From Streptomyces sp. NRRL S-118 (GTDB taxonomy: Bacteria > Actinomycetota > Actinomycetes > Streptomycetales > Streptomycetaceae): a stretch of 28,511 bases of DNA. This document shows positions 16,314 through 24,462 of the stretch, in pieces. Every line of letters starts with the position of its first letter. The stretch's first letter is position 1. The stretch is taken from contig NZ_KL591024.1 of the NCBI RefSeq assembly GCF_000716335.1, positions 1 to 28,511 of the forward strand. Reading direction: 5' to 3'. The translations under genes and the position numbers were made by a program. Below the pieces are notes generated by a model. That model ran no database searches, was not told the DNA's origin, and was given only the letters and a program-made list of their open reading frames with translations.

Positions 16314-16340
16314 AGGGGCGCCTTTCGGGGCGCCCCTTTC
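16314..16340 (+). terminator. Rho-independent-type terminator
   Basis: Stem AGGGGCGCC (16314-16322) and GGCGCCCCT (16329-16337) with loop TTTCGG, followed by TTC. It lies 17 nt after the stop of the secreted crystallin-like gene. It is self-complementary and so could work on either strand. Confidence 0.8.
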
Positions 16341-16560
16341 GGACGATTTTCCTGTGGCGCGATCGGAATCGGCCGTTGATCGTGCATGGCAGATCTGGTC
16401 GAACTGCTTGTGCCGGACGGCGCACGCGAGGACGTCAGCACCGCCGCCGTCGGCAGGGTACGCCGGCACAGTCGCTCCAGTCGGCGATCGCCGTCCGGCT
16501 TACCGGCCCCCTCCCGGCAGCGCGAGCCGTGTCGGCGCCTCCTCGACAGTGCCTTTGCAC

Positions 16561-16987
16561 CCGCGCCAGCTCGGCACGTTGGTGACCGCTGTGCGGCGTC
16601 AAGGTGCAGACGCCGCACGGCGGGGTCGGGCATGGGGACTGCCGCCGGAGGACCGGGTGCTGCTGGTTGCCACATACTGCGTGCCAACGTGACACTGCGC
16701 CAGCGCGCCCCGCTGTTTGAGGGCTCGAAGTCGTCAGCCGACCACATCATCGGCCACCTCGGTCCTCTGCTCGCACTCCGCCCCCGCAAGCGGTTCCGTA
16801 AGGACACGGTACTCATCGTGGATGGAACTCTCGTCCAACCCTCGAGCACACGGTGGCCGAACGCTCCAAGAACTGTCCGTACTCCACCAATCACCAGGTC
16901 GTCATCGACGCCGACACTCGGCTGGTCGTCGTGGTCGGCCGGCCGCTTCCCGGTAGCCGAGCCGACTGCGAGGCATGGGAGCGGTAG
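16561..16987 (+). pseudogene. IS5/DDE_Tnp_4-type transposase remnant, two frameshifts
   Basis: Three successive frames give one transposase: PRQLGTLVTAVRR and GLPPEDRVLLVATYC; then from about 16690 VTLRQRAPLFEGSKSSADHI, IGHLGPLLAL and FRKDTVLIVDGTLV; then from about 16857 HTVAERSKN, STNHQVVIDADTRLVVVVG and RPLPGSRADCEAWER before TAG at 16985. The first catalytic Asp (VDGT) is visible; the C-terminal half is missing. It is a dead remnant. Confidence 0.82.
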
Positions 16988-16988
16988 G

Positions 16989-17017
16989 GAACGGAGCCCT
17001 ACGGCGCCGCTCCGTTC
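16989..17017 (-). terminator. Hairpin downstream of BtrH-like gene
   Basis: GAACGGAGC (16989-16997) pairs perfectly with GCTCCGTTC (17009-17017) around an 11-nt loop. It begins 5 nt after the BtrH-like stop codon on the minus strand and just after the transposase remnant on the plus strand, so it may serve both sides. There is no T-run. Confidence 0.65.
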
Positions 17018-17022
17018 GCGCC

Positions 17023-18015
17023 TCACTGCCCCAAGCGGCTCAGCGCCTCCATGGCCTCGCGTTCGATGCGGGCCAGGTCGCCGAGGACGGAGCCCGCACG
17101 GACGAGGAACCCCGCTTCACCTGATGCCCCCGCCTGCGCGATCAGTTCCGCGGTCCGGCTCCACAGTGCCGCCGCCTCGGCGTACAACCGGTGACCGGTG
17201 CGCAGACGGGGGCTGTCGACCAGCGTGGTGCACTCGGCGAGGAAATCCCGGTAGAGGTTGCGGAACAGGGCGCCGCCGGTTCCGGCCCGCTCCATCAGCC
17301 GGGCGGTCTGCGTCAGGTCCCGCCGCGGATCCCCGGTCCGGCCGAACCAGCCGGGAACCAGCTTGCCGGCCTTCTCGATGCCCCGGTGGCCGAGGTTGGC
17401 GATCGGCGGATGGAGGAAGGCGTCGGCGCAGGCGGTCACCGCGGCGACGATCCGGGTGCGCGGGTCGGGCACGTCCCGCGGCACGGTGACCGTGAAGGAA
17501 CGGTTCCTGGCCGTCATCGGCCCCCGCGCGGCCCGGGCCCGGGCGAGGCTGGTCAGGCTGGTGGCCACCGCCCCGCCCTGCTGGTCGGTGTCCACCAGGT
17601 ACGCGTCGTGCTCGTCGTAGCCGTACAGGGCCACGATGTGTCCGCCGAAGTGGACCTTCGCCCCGAAGTAGTCCAGGTGGAAACTGTCGAGCTGGAGTCC
17701 CACGGGCCGCCCCGAGGCGATCGGGGCCGCCACATTCTCCCAGGCCCGGCGCGGCGAGGCGGTTTCCCGGACGTCCAGATCAAGTCCCAGCCCGGCGGCC
17801 AGGTTCCTGGTGAGCTCGAAGGGCCTGACGCGTCCCCCGAGGAAGGGAAAATCCAGGTTCTTGCCGTCCCAGTAGACGAACGACAGACCGCGCCCGAGGC
17901 CGAACAGCATGGGTTCGGACAGGTCGAGCCCCTGGTGCCGCAGGAGCACCCCCAGCGCCGTCGTCTCGCAGTGCCGCATGCCGTACGCGTCGACATCGAT
18001 CACGGTGGTCGTCAT
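17023..18015 (-). CDS. BtrH N-terminal domain / DUF4872 family protein
   Basis: A 330-aa cytosolic protein. Residues 1-150 have the BtrH_N pattern: HCETTALGVLLRHQG with the likely nucleophile Cys16, FGLGRGLSFVYWDGKNL, then GGHIVALYGYDEHDAYLVDT with the likely catalytic His126 and Asp142, a papain/C39-like triad. The rest matches DUF4872 (helical). BtrH itself transfers an acyl side chain from a carrier protein to ribostamycin in butirosin biosynthesis, so amide formation or cleavage on a Cys intermediate is the family expectation; no carrier protein is seen here. The ATG at 18015 follows GGGAGG by 7 nt and overlaps the stop of the small upstream ORF (ATGA), which implies translational coupling. 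Confidence 0.87.
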   Translation of the reverse strand: MTTTVIDVDAYGMRHCETTALGVLLRHQGLDLSEPMLFGLGRGLSFVYWDGKNLDFPFLGGRVRPFELTRNLAAGLGLDLDVRETASPRRAWENVAAPIASGRPVGLQLDSFHLDYFGAKVHFGGHIVALYGYDEHDAYLVDTDQQGGAVATSLTSLARARAARGPMTARNRSFTVTVPRDVPDPRTRIVAAVTACADAFLHPPIANLGHRGIEKAGKLVPGWFGRTGDPRRDLTQTARLMERAGTGGALFRNLYRDFLAECTTLVDSPRLRTGHRLYAEAAALWSRTAELIAQAGASGEAGFLVRAGSVLGDLARIEREAMEALSRLGQ

Positions 18016-18263
18016 GCCCTTGCCTCCCGGACGGGGACGAGCGGCCGGGTCGTCCGTTCTTCCTGCGACTGCGGCGTCTCCGCCGGTCCGACCGGGTACG
18101 CCGCGCACACCTGTGCCCGCGGGCGCGGCGCGCGCTCGTGGATCGCGGCGGGCGGGGCGTTGCGGGCCACCGGCAGTTTGACGCAGGGCTCGGTGTCGAC
18201 GGGCTTGATGCAGCACTCGGTGTGGGCGGTCTCGTGGGTCACCGGACCGTCGGGCGGCACCAC
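18012..18263 (-). CDS. Small Cys-containing protein coupled to BtrH-like gene
   Basis: An 83-aa frame whose TGA overlaps the BtrH-like ATG. Third-position GC is above 90%, a strong sign of coding in this genome. It reads VTHETAHTECCIKPVDTEPC then VKLPVARNAPPAAIHERAP, RAQVCAAYPVG and a polar tail; four Cys fall in a CC...C...C pattern. There is no signal peptide or membrane helix. The start is uncertain: tandem GTG codons at 18263 and 18260 have CCGGAG just upstream. I recognise no family. The coupling suggests a substrate, precursor peptide or partner of the BtrH-like enzyme; this is inference. Confidence 0.62.
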   Translation of the reverse strand: MVPPDGPVTHETAHTECCIKPVDTEPCVKLPVARNAPPAAIHERAPRPRAQVCAAYPVGPAETPQSQEERTTRPLVPVREARA

Positions 18264-18792
18264 GGACTCCGGCCCCGGCCTTCGTTCCTCCGCGCCGCGG
18301 GGTGCCCACGGGGATGCCACCCGTTTCTGCCGCCGAGCGGGCACAGGGCTCATAGCCAGCCGGCTGCCGACCTGGTGAACAAGGGCAGCAGCCGACCGTA
18401 CACTTCGCGCCGTGCTCCGCGATCGCTGTCGGCTCGGTGCCCATGGTCGGCGCCCTGCCCTCCGGCCCGGCGGCCACGGTCCGCGCCGTGACGGCCAGGG
18501 GAGGTCCATCTCGTGGAGCGGGCGACAGTCGGGGCGTCGCGCGCCTGTTGCGGTGTGCAGGAGCGGTACCCGGAGCCGGGGTTCACGCGGAACGGAGCCG
18601 GCAGCCCGTTGTCGTCGTGCCGGCGGCTGCTTGTTGTCCAGCCGACGCAGGTGGGGGAAGTGCCCGAGGATGGGGAGTTCGTCTCGCACGCCACCATGGT
18701 GGACCCTCCCACTGTGGGAGGGTCCACCGCCGGTGCCCGTGCGACGGAAGGTTCCTGTCACCGCCCGCCCTGCCCCTGCGACGGCAGGGCGG
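18264..18792. other. Stretch upstream of BtrH operon, no assigned gene
   Basis: About 530 nt. A minus frame opening at the ATG just after the 18698-18728 hairpin reads MVACETNSPSSGTSPTCVGW then TTSSRRHDDN, Ser/Thr/Cys-rich with third-position GC around 85%. It could be a small gene or a remnant, but there is no ribosome binding site or family match. The promoter of the BtrH operon is presumably here. Confidence 0.4.
18698..18728. terminator. Perfect 14-bp hairpin
   Basis: GGTGGACCCTCCCA (18698-18711) and TGGGAGGGTCCACC (18715-18728) with a CTG loop. It lies between the hydrolase remnant and the BtrH operon on the minus strand, so it could terminate transcription from upstream. With perfect symmetry and no T-run it could equally be a protein-binding site. 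Confidence 0.55.
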
Positions 18793-18963
18793 TCAGCGGT
18801 ACCCGGCGAAGCTCTCCGGGAGGTCGGCGAGCAGCAGGTCGGGGGCCTCCGTGGCCGCGACGTGACCGCCGCGGTCGCACTCCGACCAGCGCACCACGTT
18901 GTTGACCTTCTCCTCGTCACGGCGCAGGGCCATGCCCTGGACCGTGACCATCGCCACCCCCCA
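18793..18963 (-). pseudogene. Epoxide-hydrolase-like alpha/beta hydrolase, C-terminal fragment
   Basis: The last 56 residues of an alpha/beta hydrolase of the epoxide-hydrolase group: VNNVVRWSECDRGGHVAATE then APDLLLADLPESFAGYR and a stop. The catalytic His sits in GGHV. Upstream sequence in all minus frames has no hydrolase similarity, so the nucleophile domain is missing. There is no start codon context, and it is presumably non-functional. Confidence 0.75.
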
Positions 18964-19207
18964 GCGGCACCGGCGAGGCCTCCTGCCCGCCCCACTCCCG
19001 GCCGTCCTCGTCGGGGTCACCGGCGGATCGGTCGCCGGCGGACCGGGGTCACGGTGCGCCGGGCGGTCGCGGAGTCGGCAGGGGCGAGGCCGATGTGGGT
19101 GGGGTCGTCCAGCCGGGCAGCGGTGAAGGGGCGCACGGGCCCGGTCCCGGGGACAGCCACGGGGATGCCCCCGGGACGGCCTTGTGCCCTGAGCGGGCCC
19201 GACCTCG

Positions 19208-19480
19208 TCAGCCCTGCGGGCCGGCCTGTTCGACATCCTTGGACAGCGGCACATGTCCGGTGTTGTCGACGTGCCGGGCGGCAACCCACGCGGCCTTGTC
19301 GCGCAGCAGGTACCAGATGGTGTTGCCCTCGATGTTCTGGGCGTTCACTTTGCTGCGCAGGCCGACCTCGGCCCCGTGGCTCAGGTTGCCGATGACCGCG
19401 GAGTCCGTGCTCGGATACCTCCGCAGGTTGACGCCGATGGGGCTGACGACGGTGCCGAACGGCTGCGATGGACTGGGCAT
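19208..19480 (-). CDS. SH3b-like domain protein, 90 aa
   Basis: A compact bacterial SH3-type fold: GVNLRRYPSTDSAVIGNLSH then GAEVGLRSKVNAQNIEGN and TIWYLLRDKAAWVAARHV, the order of strands and the W/Y residues typical of SH3b. These domains usually bind peptidoglycan or surface polymers, but no signal peptide is present, so its location is unclear. The ribosome binding site decides the start: GGAGG is 2 nt from the ATG at 19483 but 5 nt from the one at 19480, which is preferred. Upstream frames lack homology. It stands alone. Confidence 0.82.
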   Translation of the reverse strand: MPSPSQPFGTVVSPIGVNLRRYPSTDSAVIGNLSHGAEVGLRSKVNAQNIEGNTIWYLLRDKAAWVAARHVDNTGHVPLSKDVEQAGPQG

Positions 19481-20333
19481 CATGACCTCCAGGGGAATGC
19501 GGAGCAGGGGGACGTCGTCCGTTGTCCGGACGGGTTGCCTGCACGGTAAAGCCATCTCCCGCTGGTGAGCCGGAGGCGTGCGGGGCACGCCGCGACCGGC
19601 GCCCGGGCGTCATTCCGACAGACCCGTCCCTCCGCCTTCGGCCGTCCTCGTACGTGGCGCCCGCGACGAGCTCCCGGTCGGCACGCAGCGCTGAACCGGA
19701 CCACGCACAGCTCACACCGCACCGCGGGCTCCTCCGGCACGGGGCTGAGCCACCTGGCGGAGTCGGCCCTCGGCAGCCGACCGCTTCCCACCCGGCGAGT
19801 CCTTCCACCACCCCGCCCGCAGAGCGACGTGACGCGCGCCGTGTGAGGGGGGACCACCACCTGACCTCCTCAGTGGAGGCCGGGTGGCGGTCATCCTTCT
19901 TACCGCGATCCACGGGATGCGGAACTGTCAGGTCCCCGTTTCAGGGCCCGCACGTTCACGGAGTCCATGGCGCACCGGGACCGATCCGGTCCGCCGCGGG
20001 CGCCGAGCAGTACGTCCCGTCCTGCTTCTGCTCCTGCTCCTGCTCCTTGTTACGTGGCGAGTACGTATGCGCCTTCCCCTCGTGAGGCGGTGAGAGCCCC
20101 TGTCGCCCAGCGGCGGGACCGCAAGAGGCGGAGTAGCGGCCGCACAACAGGCCGTCACGGCGACACGAGGCGGCGTGGCGACAAGCGGGGCAACAGGACG
20201 CCGATGGGTCCCCTGTGGGCGGGCGGGTCGTCGGCCGGGCGCGGGCCCCCGCACGGGACGTGTTGCGGCCGACGCCCGGACGGCCCGCGACCCGGCCGCC
20301 GGCGCCGTGCCGCCGGAAAGGAGCGCGACCCCG
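19481..20333. other. Long gene-free stretch
   Basis: About 850 nt between the SH3b gene and the sigma-factor stop codon. Both strands have open frames, all rich in Arg/Pro/Ser without domains. A short hexamer repeat lies at 20022-20045. No clear terminator for the sigma-factor operon was seen. Confidence 0.45.
20022..20045. repeat. Four-copy CTGCTC hexamer repeat
   Basis: CTGCTT followed by three CTGCTC units. In frame it gives poly-Leu on the plus strand or Glu-Gln on the minus strand, but no supported gene uses it. Confidence 0.7.
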
Positions 20334-21488
20334 TCAGCGACATAGGCGGGCGTTGAGCCGGGCGGCCTGGCGCGTCAGATGGTCGCGCTCGGCGAGGTGG
20401 GGTGCCTTGAGGGCCGCCTCGGCGTACAGCCGTGCCGCCGTCGCCAAATCGCCGTCACGCTCATGGAGGTACGCCGCCACCGCGGCGTGGCGGGGCAGTG
20501 AGGCGTCCAGCGCCGCGAGCGCCGCCAGACCTGCGCGAGGTCCGTCGGCCTCGCCGACGGCAACCGCGCGGTTGAGCCGGACGACCGGGCTGTCGGTCAG
20601 GCGCATGAGCTCGTCGTACCACTCGACGATCTGCACCCAGTCGGTCTCCTCGGCGGTGGGCGCGTCGGCGTGGAGTGCCGCGATGGCGGCCTGGGCCTGG
20701 TACTCGCCCAGCCGGTCGCGGGCGAGGGCCGCCTGCAGGATCTCGACGCCCTCGGCGATCAGCGCGGTGTCCCACCGGTCGCGGTCCTGTTCGGCGAGCG
20801 GCACCAGGCTGCCGTCGGGCGCGGTGCGGGCGGCGCGCCGGGCGTGGTGGAGCAGCATGAGGGCGAGCAGCCCTGCCACCTCGGGGTGGTCGATGCGGGC
20901 CGCGAGCTGGCGAGTGAGCCGAATGGCCTCGGCGGCGAGGTCGACGTCGCCGGAGTAGCCCTCGTTGAAGACGAGGTAGAGCACGCGCAGCACGGTGGCG
21001 ACGTCGCCGGGCTGGTCGAAGCGCACGCCGGAGACGGTGCGCTTGGCCCGGCTGATGCGCTGCGCCATGGTCGCCTCGGGCACCAGATATGCCTGGGCGA
21101 TCTGGCGGGTGGTCAGCCCGCCGACGGCGCGCAGCGTGAGCGCGACCGCGGACGACGGCGTCAGCGACGGGTGGGCGCACAGGAAGTAGAGCTGCAGTGT
21201 GTCGTCCACCGCGGACGCGGGACCGGGCGCCGGCTCCCGCTCGACGCGGCCCTCACGCCGGCGGCGGGCGGCATCCGCCCGCGTCGCGTCGAGGAACCGG
21301 CGCCAGGCCACGGTGACCAACCAGCCCTTGGGGTCCCGCGGCGATTCGGCCGCCCAGGCCCGGAGCGCCTCGACCAGCGCGTCCTGCACGGCGTCCTCGG
21401 CCGCCGCGAAGTCGGCTCCACGGCGGACGAGGACGGCGAGTACGCTCGGCGTGAGGCTCCTCAGGAGGGCCTCGTTCATCCGGGTCAC
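20334..21488 (-). CDS. ECF RNA polymerase sigma factor, ECF42 type (DUF6596 / TPR-like C-terminus)
   Basis: A 384-aa alternative sigma factor. Region 2 is at about 20-75 (FAAAEDAVQDALVEAL, WLVTVAWRRFLDATR) and region 4 at about 105-165 (LTTRQIAQAYLVPEATMAQR, ISRAKRTV). A long helical C-terminus follows (VLRVLYLVFNEGYSG, LNRAVAVGEADGPRAGL, AAYLHERDGDLATAARLYAE), the TPR-like extension of the ECF42 group. In that group the C-terminal domain is reported to affect activity, and no anti-sigma gene is needed. The start may be GTG 21488 or ATG 21479. It lies 7 nt downstream of the DGPF gene, its usual partner, and is co-transcribed with it. Confidence 0.93.
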   Translation of the reverse strand: MTRMNEALLRSLTPSVLAVLVRRGADFAAAEDAVQDALVEALRAWAAESPRDPKGWLVTVAWRRFLDATRADAARRRREGRVEREPAPGPASAVDDTLQLYFLCAHPSLTPSSAVALTLRAVGGLTTRQIAQAYLVPEATMAQRISRAKRTVSGVRFDQPGDVATVLRVLYLVFNEGYSGDVDLAAEAIRLTRQLAARIDHPEVAGLLALMLLHHARRAARTAPDGSLVPLAEQDRDRWDTALIAEGVEILQAALARDRLGEYQAQAAIAALHADAPTAEETDWVQIVEWYDELMRLTDSPVVRLNRAVAVGEADGPRAGLAALAALDASLPRHAAVAAYLHERDGDLATAARLYAEAALKAPHLAERDHLTRQAARLNARLCR

Positions 21489-21495
21489 CTGATGG

Positions 21496-21903
21496 TCACT
21501 CCGTGATGGTGGGCGGCGCGGTCAGGAACGGGCGCAGCTCAAGCCACTCGTGGATCGGCTTGCCGCCCGCCCCGGGGGCGGCCGACAGTTCCCCGGCCAG
21601 CTCGACGGCGCGCTCGTAACTGTCGACGTCGATCACCATCCAGCCGGCGATGACGTCCTTGGTCTCCGCGAACGGCCCGTCGGTGACCGGCGGGCGCCCC
21701 TCACCGTCGTAGCGGACCCACACTCCCTCGGGGGCGAGCGCCTGACCGTCGACGAACTCACCGGTCTTTTCCAGCCGGGCAGCGAAGTCGTTCATGTACT
21801 GCACATGCGCCGAGATCTCCTCCGGGCTCCACCGGTCCATCGGCACGTCGTTGACCGGAGCAGGGGCGCCGCGGTAGTGCTTCAGCAGCAGGTACTTGGC
21901 CAT
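21496..21903 (-). CDS. DGPF / YCII-related domain protein
   Basis: A 135-aa protein of the YCII-related (DGPF) family: MAKYLLLKHYRG, then MDRWSPEEISAHVQYMNDFA, the signature VTDGPFAETKDVIAGWMVID (DGPF at 75-78) and GGKPIHEWLELRPFL. The fold is a dimeric ferredoxin-like barrel; its catalytic role is unknown. Such genes are the standard targets and neighbours of ECF42 sigma factors. The ATG at 21903 follows GAGGAG by 6-7 nt. A promoter matching the ECF42 consensus lies upstream, so it is likely transcribed, together with the sigma gene, by that sigma factor. Confidence 0.92.
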   Translation of the reverse strand: MAKYLLLKHYRGAPAPVNDVPMDRWSPEEISAHVQYMNDFAARLEKTGEFVDGQALAPEGVWVRYDGEGRPPVTDGPFAETKDVIAGWMVIDVDSYERAVELAGELSAAPGAGGKPIHEWLELRPFLTAPPTITE

Positions 21904-21955
21904 CGTGGTTCTCCTCAGTGCTCGTGCGGCCCATTCTGGTCGCGTTCACCCCGGG

Positions 21956-21982
21956 GACGGAGCCGGACGCGAGCTTTCGACA
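21956..21982 (-). promoter_or_regulatory. Candidate ECF42-type promoter of the DGPF/sigma operon
   Basis: Read on the minus strand: TGTCGA (21982-21977), 17 nt, then CGTC (21959-21956). From memory, ECF42 promoters studied in S. venezuelae carry TGTCGA at -35 and CG(A/T)C at -10, which this matches exactly. Transcription would begin about 45 nt before the DGPF start codon. Confidence 0.65.
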
Positions 21983-22731
21983 TCGCGTACGCTTCTTTTT
22001 TTCGGGGCTCTCGTCGATGAGCTTGGTGAAACCTGGGTGAAGCCTGGATGCGCCGTCGCCCGGTCTCCGGGGCCTCAGCGTGGTGCGAGAGCGAGAGTCT
22101 CGAAGATCGGCACCGACCGCACCGACCGCACTACTGGATCAAGAGGGCAGCGCGGGGCACCGACCTCCCGTACTCGCTCGAGCTCGCGGTGAGGGCGGCC
22201 GCCGGTGCCATCCGGGAGATCCGCCGGGCCGCGAAGGCCGTGGCGGCCAGTCCGACGCGGCGGAGCGCGAAGTGGCGGTGATCGGCGAGAGCCCGGCGGC
22301 CGGGCGGGGGCGGCCGGCCGGCCCGGCGGAGTGCGGCGTGGCGACTCGGGGGCGACGGCGTGGCGACTCGGGGGTACGGCGAGAGCCCGGCGGCCGGGCT
22401 TCCGACGGCGCGGTCCACGGGTGACGGTGCAGTGGCAGAGCCGGGTCGTACCGGCTGCCGCCCATGCGGCCGGATCGCGGGCCATGCACCGGAGGTGGCG
22501 GTGAGCGGTGAGTGACAGCCCGTTTCCATCGTCGGGCTACGGTTCGTGCGGCGTGGTCCGGGGGCCGGGTGGGAGGTGTCCGGTCGTCGGCAGGCCGTGG
22601 CTTCGTCAGGTGCTGGTCTGCCCGACATCGCCCCGGGTGTGGTCCCACGGCCACGGCCTCGGCCCCCATGGCTGCAGCGGCAGGCCGCCATCGGGCAACG
22701 TCACACCACCGCGCGGCGGCGGCCCCGGACG
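21983..22731. other. Gene-free stretch with internal direct repeats
   Basis: About 750 nt between the ECF42 promoter and the stop of the 576-aa protein gene. No protein was recognised on either strand. It contains two pairs of exact direct repeats between 22283 and 22399. Confidence 0.45.
22283..22399. repeat. Two interleaved pairs of direct repeats
   Basis: A 23-bp sequence starting CGGCGAGAGCCCGGCGG occurs at 22283-22305 and exactly again at 22377-22399. Between them a 19-bp sequence, CGGCGTGGCGACTCGGGGG, occurs at 22334-22352 and 22356-22374 (22-bp period). This indicates local duplication; no function is evident. Confidence 0.8.
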
Positions 22732-24462
22732 TCACAGGCCCAGCGGCGGCAGTTCGCGGGAGGAGTCCCCGGAGTTGTCGCGAAGCGACTCCCGCAAGGC
22801 AGCGCGCAGGGAGCGTTTGGCCACGATCCGCGCTTTCGGCACGTCGGCCAGGATCTCGAACCCCTCCCCGAACCGCGCGGGCAGCGGCGGCAGGTGCATC
22901 GCCGCAAGGGCGGCGTCGAGCGGGGCCCGGTCCGTTCCCGGGTGACGCAACGCGGCCGTGAGGAGCCTGTCGTCGGCCTCGGGGAAGGCCGAGGAGAGCG
23001 CTGCGGCGGCTTCTGCGGCCTCGTGTTGTGCCGGGACTCCTTCGGGGCCTTGCCAGTAGTGCGTCGTGGTGACCTTGCGGCTGCGCACCAGGCTCAGTCC
23101 GTACAGGTCGAAGGACCGGGATACGACGAGTACGGGCCAAGGCTCGCCGGTCGTGAACGTCCGGGCGAGCCGTACGAGGTCTCCCTCACCGAGGAGGGCG
23201 CGGCGCAGGCCGCGGCGCCCGCCGGCGTCCGGTTCCTGCGAGGGAGCGGTCTCGACGAGGGTGATACCGGTACCGGGCAGCGGCGCCATGCGGTAGGTGA
23301 CACCGGTGAGCAGCACTGCCTCGGCGACCTGGGCGGTCGTCGCACGTATCAGGGCGAGCTCCCGGCGCGCACCCCCCGCGTCCGCGGCGGTGACCGTCCT
23401 CTCCGGAGCGGGGACCGTTCCGCCGAAGAACGGGGTGTCGCGGGCCACTTGGGCGCGCACGCCCTCGCGGAACTGCAGGAACGCCGGCAGTCCCCCGAGG
23501 TACGCCCACGGGAAGGTAGTGGCGTGTCGCCCGATGGCCCGGTAGACCTCGAGGATCTCAGCGGCCGGTCTGCCGTCCCGGATCATCGCCCAGGCGAGGT
23601 GGTTACGGACGAGGGCCAGGTACGGATCGCCAGCGGGGCGGGACGCCGAGAGGGCGCGAGCCTCAGCGATCGCGGCGTCGACGCGGTCCCGGCCGATCGG
23701 GCCGTACTTGGTCGCCGCATCACCGTCCAGCCGTTCGTCCAGAACGAGTTCGGACAGCGCCACGACCGGCAGTCCGCGCAGCGGGTGGCCCTCCGGTGCC
23801 GAGGCCGCGACGTGCTCGGCGTAGGCGAACATCTCCTCGTGGGACCCGTACCACTTGGCGGCGCGGAACTGCACGGCGCGCGCGTGGGCGGCCCAGTTGT
23901 GCGGGTCGATCGCCAGGGCGCTCGCGAGGTGGTCCTCGAAGTCCTTCCGGGACGCAGCGGCCCCGGTGTCATGCGCGAGGACGGCCGCCCACGGTGTGGG
24001 GTCCCCCTGGTTCAGGGCGACCGCTTCCTCCAGGAGCGGTACGGCGTCGGCGAGCAGCACGCGGAAGCCGGCGAACTGCTCGGCCGAGACCTCGGAGGCC
24101 CGCGCCGCGGTCCGCACCGACCACGCCCGGGCGATGGCCGCCTGGGCGCGGACGAGCGCCAGGTCGCGGTCTTCGGGCTTCTGCGCCCACCAGTCCTCCA
24201 TCTGACCGGGGTTGTGGAGCAGGACGTCCGCGAGCGTCGTCGCGGCCTCGGACCGGGCCGCCCAGTCGGCCTCCGCACGGGTGGCCGCGAGCAGCTCCTC
24301 CGCAGGGGTGTACCGGCCCTGCCGGACCGCATCACAAGCCGCCCGCACCCGCAGGTCCGGTGCGTCGATCGCCACCTCGTCATCGGGCGGAAGACCCACC
24401 GCGGTCGCAGCGTAGTGCCGCAGCAGGCGAGGCAGTTCCAGCAGACCGGGCAGACGTCCCAT
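22732..24462 (-). CDS. Large helical hypothetical protein, 576 aa
   Basis: The ATG at 24462 is preceded by GGGGAG at 8 nt and begins MGRLPGLLELPRLLRHYAAT. The N-terminal half is made of Ala-rich helical pairs (ARSEAATTLADVLLHNPGQM, LEEAVALNQGDPTPWAAVLA, LASALAIDPHNWAAHARAVQ) that look like TPR-type units. The C-terminal third (VTYRMAPLPGTGITLVETAP, WPVLVVSRSFDLYG, VTTTHYWQGPEG, PPLPARFGEGFEILADVPKA) is a separate alpha/beta region. There is no signal peptide. I know similar Streptomyces hypothetical proteins but no function. It stands alone, with no partner gene on the same strand close by. The whole frame is intact, in contrast to its surroundings. Confidence 0.82.
   Translation of the reverse strand: MGRLPGLLELPRLLRHYAATAVGLPPDDEVAIDAPDLRVRAACDAVRQGRYTPAEELLAATRAEADWAARSEAATTLADVLLHNPGQMEDWWAQKPEDRDLALVRAQAAIARAWSVRTAARASEVSAEQFAGFRVLLADAVPLLEEAVALNQGDPTPWAAVLAHDTGAAASRKDFEDHLASALAIDPHNWAAHARAVQFRAAKWYGSHEEMFAYAEHVAASAPEGHPLRGLPVVALSELVLDERLDGDAATKYGPIGRDRVDAAIAEARALSASRPAGDPYLALVRNHLAWAMIRDGRPAAEILEVYRAIGRHATTFPWAYLGGLPAFLQFREGVRAQVARDTPFFGGTVPAPERTVTAADAGGARRELALIRATTAQVAEAVLLTGVTYRMAPLPGTGITLVETAPSQEPDAGGRRGLRRALLGEGDLVRLARTFTTGEPWPVLVVSRSFDLYGLSLVRSRKVTTTHYWQGPEGVPAQHEAAEAAAALSSAFPEADDRLLTAALRHPGTDRAPLDAALAAMHLPPLPARFGEGFEILADVPKARIVAKRSLRAALRESLRDNSGDSSRELPPLGL

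Noticed and set aside
19884..20093. A 69-codon plus frame with a poly-Leu segment suggesting a membrane peptide
   Set aside because: The Leu run is produced by the CTGCTC hexamer repeat; no ribosome binding site and an unconvincing remainder.
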